Assembly (NCBI GenBank): GCA_032164295.1
Contig: JAJHTX010000004.1
Span: forward strand, 1,922,001-1,986,000
Source of the DNA: Inonotus obliquus
Lineage: Eukaryota > Basidiomycota > Agaricomycetes > Hymenochaetales > Hymenochaetaceae
Reading direction: 5' to 3'
DNA: 64,000 bases
Shown here in pieces: positions 11,785-24,348 of the stretch (positions within the stretch are counted from its first letter, which is position 1; the number at the start of each line of letters is the position of its first letter). A model generated the notes under the pieces. The model did no database searches and was not told where the DNA came from. It was given only the letters and a program-made list of their open reading frames with translations. A program made the position numbers and the translations under genes.

Positions 11785-14112
11785 CTATCGCAAGGCGCTT
11801 GATGGGGGCACTTCCATCTTTTCTTCAACAAGGATAGACGAGCCATGATCATCGGCTACATCATTTCCGCGTCGTTGACTGCAGTGTTCAACCTCATTGC
11901 CTATCGCAATTGGCGATGGAACCCTCTGGGTATTTTCATAGGCCGCATGGTCTTCATCCGTCGGTCCTCGGAAGTTAATCTTCTTCGCTTCCACTAATTT
12001 ATATTTGTCTGGATTACGCTCAATCTTCAAGGCCAGTCGTAGCTTCTCCTCCACTTCCTTGGTACGTTTTGTCCTCTGCCCGCCGCGCAAGATGAATATG
12101 GCCGCTGTGATGCCGCATAGGAAGGCTGCCGGAATGAGGATACCTGTTGACCAAGCTGGACGTTGGAACCTGAGAAGTTGAGAGGGATAAATGCCACGGA
12201 AGCATTAACCGCTGTTCGGATATATGTTGAACCACCAAGATAAGCGTACCTATTCAAGCCCCACATAGTGGCGCAAAGCATGATCTACGAACCGTAAGCA
12301 ACGACCTTCTTCACATGCTTCGTATAACTTACCTGAAAAATTGAGTTCCCATCATTGCAACAACAAATTTTCAACGCAGTTCTGTAAACGAAAACGGAGA
12401 TATCTTGAATCCGAGATGAATTCGACAATGTCCCCGGTACTCACCCGATGGGAAAAGCCTAATGTAAATAGAGTAGGAACAAATCAACATCTCACCTTCG
12501 GTGACGAATAGACGGACGGCGCTTACTCGGTGGGTAGGAGTTCCATGTGGTCTATACCACGTCTGCGATTTTGCGAACTGTCGTTGTTCTGCTTTCTTGT
12601 CAGCACAGATGAAGTGGTCGGTGGCAAGCAACGCACGATAATGAAGGTCTCTCTCTTGCTCTTCGGTCAAGACATGAACGTAGTTCGGGTCGTATATCGG
12701 GTCTGGTAAGTCGTCTTCGTCATACAACTTAGGCAAGCCCGCCTTTTTACGAAGTTTGCGTGTGAGCCTTTTGTATCGCCAGATCTTGAGAATCCCTGGA
12801 TACAGCTTTAATTCTTCCTTTTGTGGCACCACATGGAGACCTACGATATGTATCAACAACTCGCCACGGGATAAGACCCTAAAGTCTGATCAGTGACACC
12901 GCGAGACACCTAAAAGGAAACATTTACGATTCCAGTAACCGTGAACAATGCTGTTCGGCGGAATGCATAGAAACGAGCGTAAGCACGTCAAACGTCTGAA
13001 ATCATTCGGCGTAGTAGTAATCACCGTTTGTGACCTGTGAGGATACCTCCACCCAGAAGCCTTGCTTGACTGGATCATGAAAATTGATAAATCTAGCAAG
13101 GAAAAATACGATAGCAGCCCCCCAGAAAACTGATAAATGTGAATAACGATTCAGCTATGCAGAAGAATAATCGCCTACCGACGCAAAATCCGTATATGGC
13201 TGTAATTATCCCGAGGGCTGAAGCGAAGGAATAAGCACACGAAGCGTATTGGCAGAGTGCAATGGCACTGACGGGTCTTTACAAACGCCCAAACGCCTCT
13301 TAAACTTCGCCTGATCTTGGCTCGTTTCGAAAGTACCTCCTCCACATGCCTATCGAGATCATCCTCATGAATGGAATTACCCTCGGCATCTCCAGAAGCA
13401 GGTACTCGTGGTAGAAAGATGACAGGCTTTCTTGAGTATACGCCAATCGGAGGAATGAGAATTGCGTTTGCTGCGTTCGCGAGGTTCGTTACAGTAGATA
13501 CCTCTGGGTCTTAAGAACACGCAGAAACGTGAGTTGTTAGAGGTAGAACATATTGAAAAAAAAACAAATACCAATAACGTCCAAGTGTTCCACGATATCG
13601 TCTTCGTGTTCAGTCGAACTTCGAAAAGGATCCGTAGAGCTGCTTGAACTGGTTGCTGCGCTGAGGGTACGTTCGAGAATGCCAGGTCCTCTGCCATCAT
13701 CAGGGACAGCGACATCAGCTTGAGTCCCCTCCAAAATAACAGTTCCGTCTCTCCTCTTCCTCAGTGACTCCGTAGATCTGGGTTGTGAACCTTCTCCGTG
13801 AGTGGCTTCTCGGCCGCGACCCTTCTCTCCACGCAGACTCTGAGACGGCGGTCCATACAAAATGGACTCTGCAACTTTGCTCGTCGGTCTGACAGAATGA
13901 AACCTCCTTGTGCCAGGTTGCTCCTGATCTCCTGCACCAGACCCCGACGTAGCGCTCTGACTGCCTGAAGCCTCCTGAACAAGCAAGTTTTGAGGGCGGT
14001 ATATACTTGCAAGAGTTCGAGACCTGGGACGACTTTGCGGGACGTCCTGAGCACCATCCTCGCCCCCTAGAGAGGCATACTGAGAGCCACGCCTTACTCT
14101 GACGGAAGGCAT
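11785..14112 (-). CDS. DUF2985/PLAC8-like membrane protein
   Basis: A fungal membrane protein of unknown role. The N-terminal ~190 residues from MPSVRVRRGSQYASLGG are Ser/Arg/Pro-rich and look disordered. Then come hydrophobic segments, about ALCQYASCAYSFASALGIIT, CVVFWGAAIVFFLARFINFH and SQVTNGLFTVTGIGLIPWR. A charged region follows (ELKLYPGILKIWRYKRLTRK, EQERDLHYRALLATDHFICA) and the hallmark SQTWYRPHGTPTHR. The tail has IFQIMLCATMWGLNR, a hydrophobic stretch near TGILIPAAFLCGI, then a basic RGGQRTKRTKEVEEKLRLAL. About six introns are needed. The stop is at 11785 after SSALR. I assign DUF2985 from the WYRPHGT block and membrane layout; the family is linked to PLAC8 proteins but has no settled function. 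Confidence 0.75.
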
Positions 14113-14392
14113 CAAGACTAGTGGTGCTAAATAGGATTGGGAAGAGAGTCGGAAAGGGGAGGAGAGGAAGATTGCATGTTGATTAGAACAGTAAGTATAA
14201 ATTGTTACTTATAGCTGTGCAACAGTGCATGACGTTGTCTCACCCACATCTCACGGTCCAACTTATTATAATGAAATCTCGTATATTAGCCAGCCGACTT
14301 TTGTCTATACATAACTTATACAGAATAAATTACTTTCAAAGCATGATAGCAAGTCCGAGGTCACTAGATGGATTTATAGTAGAATAGGCGAA

Positions 14393-17300
14393 TTAACTTG
14401 GTTCACTGTCCGCGGCTTCATCCTCAGTCCGACTTGGCTCCTCTATGGACTTCTTCGCCCTCCTCAACTTTCGACTGTTTGGAGATCCCGTCCTATACAG
14501 CAATAAAACAGATGCTTATTACTGTTGGAATTTTCAGCCAAAGCGGAGTACTTACAATAAGCGTGTGGTCCTGATGGACTGGATTGCTCACTATTTCTGG
14601 CAGTGCTCTGCGTCGGTTTCCGTTTGACAATTTTACGAGTCTGTCGAGCGCCCTTGCTCTTCCCCGCTACCCATTTCGTTTTTGAAAGCAGCTCGCGGGC
14701 GACAGGAATCACAGGAACAAGCGGCTGGTGAAAAGCCACCTTCATCCAGCCACGCCATGATGTATCACTTGGAATGAACTGTTCCGCTAGCTCCTCGAAC
14801 TGGAAAAGTGGAGACTATGTTTAGGAGCATCGAGGCAAGCGGCAAATCGAACAGCTTACGCTCCATGTTTGATTGCGATACTGCAATTCTCGAGTATGGA
14901 TGCGGGCATCTCGACAAAAGAACGAGCCGTCCTTGCGAAAACTAAGAAGGACATGCATACTACAACACGAAAGCTTTATTCATATACAACTTTAGCTTTA
15001 AAAGGTATTACTGACCTAGAAATTTGAACAAGCACAAAAGTCTTTTGAGCCGATCTTGTCCTCATCTCGGCAGCATCATCTCCGCCGTCGGCGGGTGGCT
15101 TTGCGGGTGCAGAGCCTGTTTTCCACCTGTCGGCACCCTTGAATGGAAACTCTGCCAATGACGTGTTGATGGTGAGATAGTTTGTAGATGCAGACACTTC
15201 TGACTTCATGGAGTCTTGGCGGGAGATACCTCGAAGATCAGTGAACGAGCGTGAGTTTGTAATACGCCTTGAACCCAAACCAAGCCTAGGCCGTCCATCT
15301 TCGGCAGAGTAGCGTTTCCTCTGAAAAGGGGGCGGACCATCCATAGAAAGGCGGCGTGCCATCCCTTGACGTTGTACAGTCGTGGGTAGCAAAGCTTCCG
15401 CTCCCATATCATCGCCATATTCATCAGGGCTTTCTGGAGAAGGCTCAGGTTGCACACGATCCCTTCTCGCTGGCCAAACGTATTCCATGATGTTTTTACC
15501 GACTCGGGCTGGTGGAATCACGTCTAAGTACAACTTGACACTGGACTCAATAGTATCTACTAACCTTCCAGCTGCAATCGTATAGGATGCAAATCGAGTA
15601 TGAATCGCTCGAAGATTGTGATACCGCCGACGGGTGCGAGCACGGTCCAATCTGATTCCAAGAATATACCACGCTGCAGAAAAAGTCAGTTCGTCTTCAT
15701 CTAACCTCTGCGATTCCACCCATACCTTAACAAGAAGATGACTTGTAGGTTCGCAATGTTTAGCTAATCGACATGAGCCGCGTAATCTCTAATATCATAT
15801 GTAAACAGAGATCTTACAAAGTATCTCTACCCATTCTGCTTCTGGGGATCCATCAAACGCCTTCATGGGGTATTAGTAAAACAATAAAACCCTCAATTGA
15901 AACTCGACTCACCTGCAGGTCTGTAATTTTGAGATGATTTACCGTTGACCCGTCCTGACGATTCAGCCAAGTGTGTTCAACGCCGCGAACCGCAAGTTTC
16001 GCAATCATTTCACTGGAATTATCCACCATCCCCCAAGAAATTTCCTGAGCGGATGCATGAACTTTGAGAGCCATCTTCGTGTCATTGTGCTTATCGTCCG
16101 CCTTCTCCTGGGCAAGATTGATCGCATCGAAAATGAGGTTCAGCTCCTCGGTGAGTAGGAAGATGTGGGCTTTCATCTTCATCAGGTCCAGACGCCCCTG
16201 GCTGACATTATCCATCAGCATGCCTTCGAGATCACGCTCATGCTCCATCGCCCGGCGTAGTCGGGATTGAAGACCCTCTACGACATCCGCTGCAGCCGAA
16301 AGATCTGTAAAGTCGTAACGAAACAGCAAAGTCTCAACTCTGCTCGAATGCATTTTGTGGACAGCATCAGAGCGGAGCAGAAGAGTGGTGATAATATCTG
16401 ATATGCTCCCGAAATTTTTCGAGTTTGCTGACACTCTGAACCGAGGTACATGAACACGAATAAGATCCTATAGCACAAGTCAGACTGAGTCCGTAATAGT
16501 ATCAAATCACTCGCCGTTTGATGCTGCAGATGGCTATTGGCCTGATGCCTAGAGTTTGGGACGACAGATGTTACATTGTTGCGCAAACGAAGTCTGTTGA
16601 ACTTGTCATAGCGGAACGTCGCATTGGTCTGCGGAACCAGGCGATCGAAATCACTGCTCTCCGCACGTAAGTCCAAAAGAACTTCTAAAGGGACACCATC
16701 ATAACGCGATGAACATGTTACTGAAGGAGAGAATGCCTGTAACCCAGTTAGTACGGCATGTGTTCTTCAAGCACAAATATTAGAAACCAGCTAGACTATT
16801 TGAAGTCGAACCTCATACCTCGTCATGACTCGACCGCTGATAGGATCGTCGATGTTTGCTACGTCCAGGATCGTATGACTCTGGCAAGTTGCTTGAAGAG
16901 CTGCCAAAACCAGCACTGAATCCTTAGAATTTCCGCTCCGTAGAACAATTTGAGGCTTGAGTAGAAGGCAAAAGTGACTCTTATTTTGCGAGACTGCCTC
17001 GTCTGACCATCCAGCCATAGGATCGAATTCCTCGTCACTTGCTAGATCTACGGCATCTGAAGCAGGGCTATCTCTGCCTTCATTATCGCTACCAATAAGG
17101 ATCTTCTTCAGTGCCTGAGCGGCAACTTGAGCGGCCAGGCCGGCCGGGTGCTTTATCCTCCTCAAGTCATCCGTCTCCGACGAGACCCCCAAGTAGTTAT
17201 TCAGTTGATCGCGAATATACTTGACAGCTCTACAGAGAACGACTTGTCAATGGCCAAAAGCCTCATCCTAAAAACCGAGTATCGGTGCGCACCTCGTGGC

Positions 17301-20300
17301 CATATGATATTCTAGACCACGTCGAGCCCGCGAACAATAGTAATACTGGATAAGCATCTATGGTTCCACTTTTCAGAGGGCGCCAAGTTAGATAGATCCA
17401 TTAACAACTCACATCTCGCGTTGAATTACATAGACTGAAAAGTAATGAGCCAAGATAGAAGGGGGGGCCCAAAAAAGAGTACCAACCTGAATTTTGGGCA
17501 GTGAGCCTGGTACACGTTGTCAAACTCCGTCCAGTCGACCGGGAAAGTGATATCGGTTGGCATTAGGTAAGTTGCATACTCCCCCGAATGCTCGCGACTG
17601 GGATTTTCATCATGAGCGTCCGTCTCTTGTAGCTGTGCGAGGTGCCTCTCAAGCTGCCGGATCTTTTTCTGGGTTATCTGGCTCCCGGGTGCAACAACGA
17701 TCAGAAGCATATATCATTCCTTGGACCCACGCAAACTTACCGCGAGTGCGTCAGGTCCTTCCACGAGTTGATCCTTGTCTCTAGAGTGCCCGAGGGATGC
17801 TAGACACTGTCGCAGCTCAGATATCCTTCTGGCGAAGATTTCGGCTTGCGACGATTGTACAGCTGCTCTCGATCGATGAGAAGATCATAAAGATAATCTA
17901 CGGATGCTTACATTGTTCCTTGCCCATCAGACAAACGTGAGTGTCTTCATTACCAAATCGACTGCTCTCAACCGCAGACCCGCGATGAGGCTGTTTTCCC
18001 GTGCGTCTATAGTATGTAAAGCGTGGACATGATGCTATTGGGAAAACGTGAGCACGAGGATTATCTTCTGTCGGTGCCCAGTCTGTCTCCACGAAGTCAT
18101 CCATATCTAGCCAGAAGTCACGAAGGACATCATCAACATCACTATCTAGTATGCTCTGGTATCTGCTCTCTCTAGGGATGCCTTGAAGGTCAATCAAGCG
18201 TTTGGAGTGATCTGTGAAGGAAGCCAACATTGCGCAGAGCTGAAGGTCGGTGACCTTCACTTCTACCGCATAAAAAGGCTTATGTCGAATCTTCTTGGTC
18301 TTGTTCAGAGCGACTCCAGGTACAATCGCTTCTTGCTCCCGTTGATGCATGTCGGCCTCAAACGAGTTGACCAAAGCTTTGACTCCGACGCAATGCGTCA
18401 TGCCCTCAGACCAGCTTTCTCGACTTTCGTCCGTATAGAAATGTGAAATGAATAGCCGCTGTACTCCGATGCGATACTTTAATGGTGCAAATTAGATCTG
18501 TAAATGAGCTCAACACAAGTAGCCTCACTTTTATAGTTGCTAGATGGCGCCCAAATTTCTTTGAAGGAGGTCGCGCATTTGGAAAGAGCTTTCCCTGACG
18601 TATTGGGATAGATAGATAACGATCGAAGAGGTTCCACCATGACCAGAAATGGGCGAAGCCCTTCGGAGTCAAATGAAAACTGCTTGAACCGAGCTTCATG
18701 GATGACGTTTTGCCGTTCACCAGGGAAGACAGAGAAACTGAAAAATGGATGAAGTCGGAACGGAAACCAGAAAAGGAATCATCGGGAGTCTATAAAGTCG
18801 TTGGAAAATTGTAAGGTCTGTTGAAACAAACTATGCCTCACATTCATACGTGGCAATCCAGCTGCAGATCGTAGGCTCACTTCATAATGAGGGCGGAAGT
18901 TGAATAAGCGACACTGAAACTTTCCGTCGCATGCTGAACAACTTGCTTCGCACGTGCGTTCCAGTACGGTGCCTATGCCCCACTTTATACCAGAGGAGAA
19001 TTTGGCGACAACCTTTCTGAAGTAGTTGCGTCGACCTTCCAGTCCTTGGTTAAGGGTGACAGCACCCCGAGCAAAGCGTGATGAAATGCCACCTCCAACC
19101 ACTTCGTCGGAGCTGCGCTTTGAAAACCTGTTGTGAGAGTAAGCGCACGAAGGAAAAGCTTCGATCAGAAACACGCATACTCAGGAATTACAATTCGCAT
19201 TGTATCACTGATAACTTGAAGGAGCTCATTGTCAGCGTTCTCTTGGCCAATCGACATTCTGGTGTTTCCATTCCAACAGAAGGTAAAACCAGCTCCGGAT
19301 TCGTCCGTCGCATAAGGATCACGGGAGCCTATGGAAAAATACAATTAAAGATTTTTTCCGGACCGATCAGCATGGGATACTTACCCTTCAGATTGAGATG
19401 AACATCACTAGTGAAATTGAACTGGGCGCGCCAATGAAGGACTAATCGTATCTAAGAAGTCGATGAAACGAAATTAAGAATTGAAAGGCGATAGGTTGAT
19501 GGGTCTGTTTACCTTGTCCCAAAAGCCTATAGGAGGAGAAGGATCGGGTGGCGGTGTCGAGAGTGTATCGATTATTCGCATGACATCTTGTAGAGCGGGT
19601 GCATAACTATTACACCAACAAAACTCGGTAAGCTGACTCGTCAAGACATTGACCGTCGGGTTAGCGTATGTCTTAACGGGCATTGTCGTCTTTGGAATCG
19701 GTAAATTCAGCGGCCTCGAATCTGCACTACCTGGAACCACGGGACACTCACGCCAGACTATTGACGATTCTGTCCCGATTTCCTCAGCAATGACTAAGTC
19801 CGTGTTGATCGTCCAGGCTTCTACTTTCGTTGTAGAGTCTTGCACGATATTAAGTAGTGGCAGTGGATAGTCCCTTAGTGTTACGCATGTAGAGCCCATC
19901 GTCATGCGCAAGTGGAGGGGTACGAGCAACGTAAATTGCGCGTCGCAAGGTAAACCCTTGCCCAGATCGTGCAGAAACTCCGGCAGTTCACGCAAAGGGA
20001 AATTTGGAGGGGTAATATCAACCTTCAAATGAGTTGTAATGAAACGCAGCAAAGGTGGAGACTTCGGTGATGATGATGCAAGAGGAACGAGAGGCTCGAC
20101 ATCAAAACCGGGAAGACTGAAGTGTTCGCCTCTAATCTCCCTCCGGATATTGATCTCGTTCCTCCTCTGTTTGTCACGGTACTCTCGATACAATGTCAGC
20201 CACGACAGTGAGTGAACAAGGAGTAATCGTTCGCGTGCTTCTTCAATAGAGACGGTGTGCTGTGGAGTGAACCTGCTCTCGATATCGAGGGAGTCCACCT

Positions 20301-23300
20301 TCTCGATTTCAGCCGCCCTGATCGCCGCGACCTTCTCCTCGAACGCTTCTTCCCTGTCTAACCGCGATCGAGCAGCTTCTAAACCAGCTCGCCAGATGAG
20401 ACCCAGCTTTGACTCGAGTGGATCGTCCGATGCTTCAATAGAGATACACCCAACTTCTAAACGCATTTTGGGGACAACTTTGGTTCCTTCAGCAGCAGGA
20501 GGTGTCACAGGTTGAAAGGCTCCGGAAGGAACGATTGTGATGAAATGCTTTATGCACTTGAAGAATAGATTGGTATCCAGAATCAAATCGGCCAATACGT
20601 ATCTATGTGGGATGCGTAGGCGTGCACCTTCGCCAGTGACAGCCAAGGTCAACTGTCCCGTCCCCAGTCCGTCACATGCGACCTTCCACGAACGAAGCCG
20701 CACCAATTCCTCCCACCGACTCTCTTCCAGAGCGCTAGGAACCCAAGCGAAGAGCGTTGTCCAATCCGCCCTCAAATTATTCTTTCCAGAACGGCGCACA
20801 TTTAGCCCATTAACTCTGAAACAGACCTGCTCTTGAAGAGGTAGCTTCATCAATAATTGGAATGTCGTTATTGAAACTTTGAGACTGAATGTCTGGGTTC
20901 CAGGTGGTTGGGACTGAAGAGTTTGGGTCGAGTTTATGAGAGACTGCCAGGTGCGTAATGCGAGGAAAATACTGTAAACGTCGAAAAGTTGAACCTGACA
21001 TCGCACGTTAGGAAGTTTCAATGACAACTGGAGCTGTTCGGTCTTTCCATCTTCTCCATCGCCAGCATCGGGATATCGCATAAGCGCGTTGATTTCCACA
21101 CGCTTGATCCAGACGAATTCCGTCGACTTCAGCTCCTCCGGCTCGTCTTTGGCATCGTACGCCTGATCAGCAGCGTACTCTGTCGCAATCGAGGTACGAA
21201 ATACAGTACTCCATAAAGAACATCGGAAGAGTGCAAATTTCTTTGAATCACTGCCGGAAGCGCTCGACACTGATATTGCATCGTACAACAACTCTTCGGC
21301 GAGGTCAAGGCGGTGTCTATCATGTGCATGCGTGAATCTCTTCGGAAGGCGGACGTAGTTCCGCCAATCGTAAATGGAACAGAACTGTAGAGCAAAACCT
21401 GACCGTAGGGCGATTCCTCTCGATAGATCCGTATCCTCGTCCGGGTTGATATCTTTACCTGTGATGATAACACCAATCTGCCCAATAGCAAGATGTGCAT
21501 TGATACCGCCGGGAAGTCTCTTGAGAAAACTTGCTTTGTCGTCAGATGAAGACTTTGAAAGGCCAGTTACATGGGCTAAGAGAGCTCGAAGCGATGAAAC
21601 TGCGGAGGGTTGCCATAGTTCTAAGGATACGGCATCCGTCACACACTTCACATCCGTTATCGTCGAAGTGACATCAACTACAACATCATCCGTATCATCC
21701 TCTATGACGCCCAAAGTATGGCCATATGCCGTGACCTCAATGGTACTCAGCGACAACAAAGGATCTCCCCCAATTGTGGAGACGCCTTTGCTATCGGGTG
21801 CCTCGCCCGATGACGCGTCCAGACTAAACGGCTTCGGAAGTAGCATCACGAATGCCGGACCCAAAAGCGATTGTATCGTAAACGCGACTTCCAGTGGAAT
21901 GAGACCGGGGCGTTGAAGCTCTGGCAGATTCGATTTCGAGCGCGGAAAGAATCTGAAAGATGATGACAAGGACATAACACATTGTGTGCTGCTGAGTATC
22001 AGCGACGACGTAGGAGTCGATCCGTCTACTGGCGTAAGGCACGCAGCGACATCATGAACGGCAATGTCCAACTTTATTCGAGGGACAAACCGCACTGTCC
22101 GTATGGATTCACGTGATGCTCTGTCAATCGGCCTCGGGTTGTGTACGTGCCCAATGATATCGGAAACCACGTCCATACGCTCACTCAGTTGAGGTGCGTG
22201 AACGCTGAGTTGAATGACAAGCAAGGCGGCGTTCGGATCTCCAGGGAAAACGGATGGAGCAGGCATACTCAATAGATTCCATTGAGAAGCGAAGCCTTGT
22301 AGGTTGACTGACATGATCGAAACGACTCTTGAAGATGGTAGGGCCTCTGCCGCGGGCCTCCTTTGCACAGTTATCTCTTTCATTGTAAGCGAGTAGGATA
22401 AAACTTCTGCATCAAGACTGGGTGTTCTTTCCAGGCAAGCGCCTAGAAAATCTCTATGCAGTAGTATTTTTTGGGGATCCCCTAGCTCTAGTGTCATCGA
22501 GAGACTCCTGATATGACCCGTGAAGTACTGTGATTGGGTCTCACTCCTGCCATAGAGGGTGTGGTGCACAGAAACATCCCTTGTAGCGACCTCGATGCAG
22601 CGAAGGAGAGAAACCTACGAGCAAGAGAGTCTATAAGCAGGGGAAAATGATGGACCTAATAGAACCAATCCTCACCTTCCACTTCCACGGTTGAGATCGA
22701 TGACCATCCAGGACGACGTTGCCCAAATGGGCGGATGACTGGAAAACGGAGTGGGTATCGTATATAATATAGAATACGACGCGGACTTACCATAAATGGG
22801 CGATATCCTGCGATACCGTTTGACTCTGGTATCTTCTTCACATCTCTGACTGCCTTGAGCAAATTCATGAAGGGGGTCAAATACAGTTGAACGGAAGGAA
22901 GTTTCAACGATGTCGAGATGCTATGGTCCTGAATTATTCTTTTCGATCGACCAACCTCGAAGGAGACATATAGTTCAGCAGAGTCTTGAAGATCGAGGCA
23001 AATATCATTGCTATGACTGGAGTGCGTCACGAAGGCAAATTGCGATGCACCGGCATACCTAGAAGAGCTTCCAGCATCCGGGTTTAGCTGCGTCCACTTG
23101 CATGTACTTGAGAAACCTGACACTTTCTGTACTCTTAAACAGAAAGACACGGATCCTTGCGTTTTTCCCCAAGCATGCTTCCATACACGCTTCACGCTGC
23201 CGGTAACCCTAGTTCGCAGATGCGCCATGCTTCTGAAGCGTCGATGTAGCTGGTTGCGAGGGTAATCACTTGCGGTCCCCACCACACTCTCCACGTTGCT

Positions 23301-23960
23301 GAAGATGACCGTGCCAGACAGCGTCACGCTGCGAATAGCTATGTGTGCCTCGGGCGATGTGGTGAAAGTAACCAGCGCTCGGTCCAGCTCGAAGTCAATG
23401 ACTTGTGTAAGTAGCGGGAGGCATTTGATCACGACACGAATCCAGGCCACAAATACGGGTCGCATTACTGGTCGCATGTAAGGTTCAAGTCGGACGTAAA
23501 TTGCTGAGTATATTGACCAGAGTCGCCGTACCATGGGTGATGGTGCAAAATCCGCCAAGGTCGGCATCCGGCTAAGGCGTCTCGAAATGCGCTCATGACG
23601 CTGAGGGCGCACTGGCAGCTCGTGTATCTCCACGCAAAGACCTTCGACTTTGAATGAAAAGCGGCGCATTGCCCCAGCGGACGGGTGGTAGGATATACCT
23701 GCTCTATCAATCCTGATAGTCATAGATGGCAGTCGGACATAAACTCCTCGAACTGAGCGCAGACTTATTCTGCGGACCTGTACCCTCTTGGAGACCTTCC
23801 TCAGGATGTAGGGTCCTACCCACGCCCGAAAGATCTGCCCGATCACCACAACTTGAATTACAAGGACGACATATCGTGCCCAACCCGAGCCCAACGAAGT
23901 ATATCCGGCGAGTAGCCATGTCGGCTGACGGACAAGTTTCAAGAAATTGTGCCAGGCCAT
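14393..23960 (-). CDS. FMP27: FMP27/BLTP2-type bridge-like lipid transfer protein
   Basis: A giant protein of the repeating beta-groove family (Fmp27/Hob in yeast, BLTP2 in animals, Hobbit in flies). These are anchored in the ER and thought to conduct lipid to the plasma membrane at contact sites. The start ATG (23960) gives MAWHNFLKLVRQ, followed by a hydrophobic anchor YVVLVIQVVVIGQIF. A 1031-codon exon spans 19474-22569. The name-giving GFWDK motif is there (PPIGFWDK, near 19520), spliced to IRLVLHWRAQFNFTSDVHLN. The SW domain reads LTPKGFAHFWSWWNLFDRYL, near 18650. The C-terminal exons are small and basic. The stop at 14393 assumes a last intron with donor gtactc near 14546; the obvious gtaagt donor four bases upstream would create an immediate stop. 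Estimated length is about 2700 residues, like yeast Fmp27. No lesion seen. Confidence 0.93.
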
Positions 23961-24348
23961 AAGAATGGCGAAGAACAGACGGGGGAGTTGCTGGGGTGGA
24001 TCCCGATACTAACGAACGAGCAAGGAGTGACGGATTACGCGAGGCGCTGCCTGCTGGACTGATAGCGTTCAAGATATGGCTGAGACCAAAGCTCAAATGG
24101 TAGTCAAGAAGAAAAGCATAGTTTGCAGCAAGGGGCAGACGCCTGGTTGCTTGTAGAACTCAACTAATAACTAGTAACTGGACTGACTGGACAATTATTA
24201 GACAGGATCATCGGTTACGTAACACGTAAACCCCGCCTTTGGATCCGCCCCAGTACTAGTCCTTTGTTTTATAACTTAGAGTTCGGAACATGACACGATA
24301 AGCAAATAACAATTATTTATATGGCTATGCAATGTTGCTACACCCAGA
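23961..24348. other. FMP27 upstream region / DPB2 3' flank
   Basis: About 390 bp between two minus-strand genes. It should carry the FMP27 promoter and the DPB2 terminator. A different-frame run (MSFGLSHILN, from 24096) overlaps the FMP27 start but does not join it. No distinct motif is evident. Confidence 0.45.

Noticed and set aside
19649..21916. Several long plus-strand frames opposite FMP27
   Set aside because: They are antisense shadows of the 1031-codon FMP27 exon, which carries family motifs on the minus strand.
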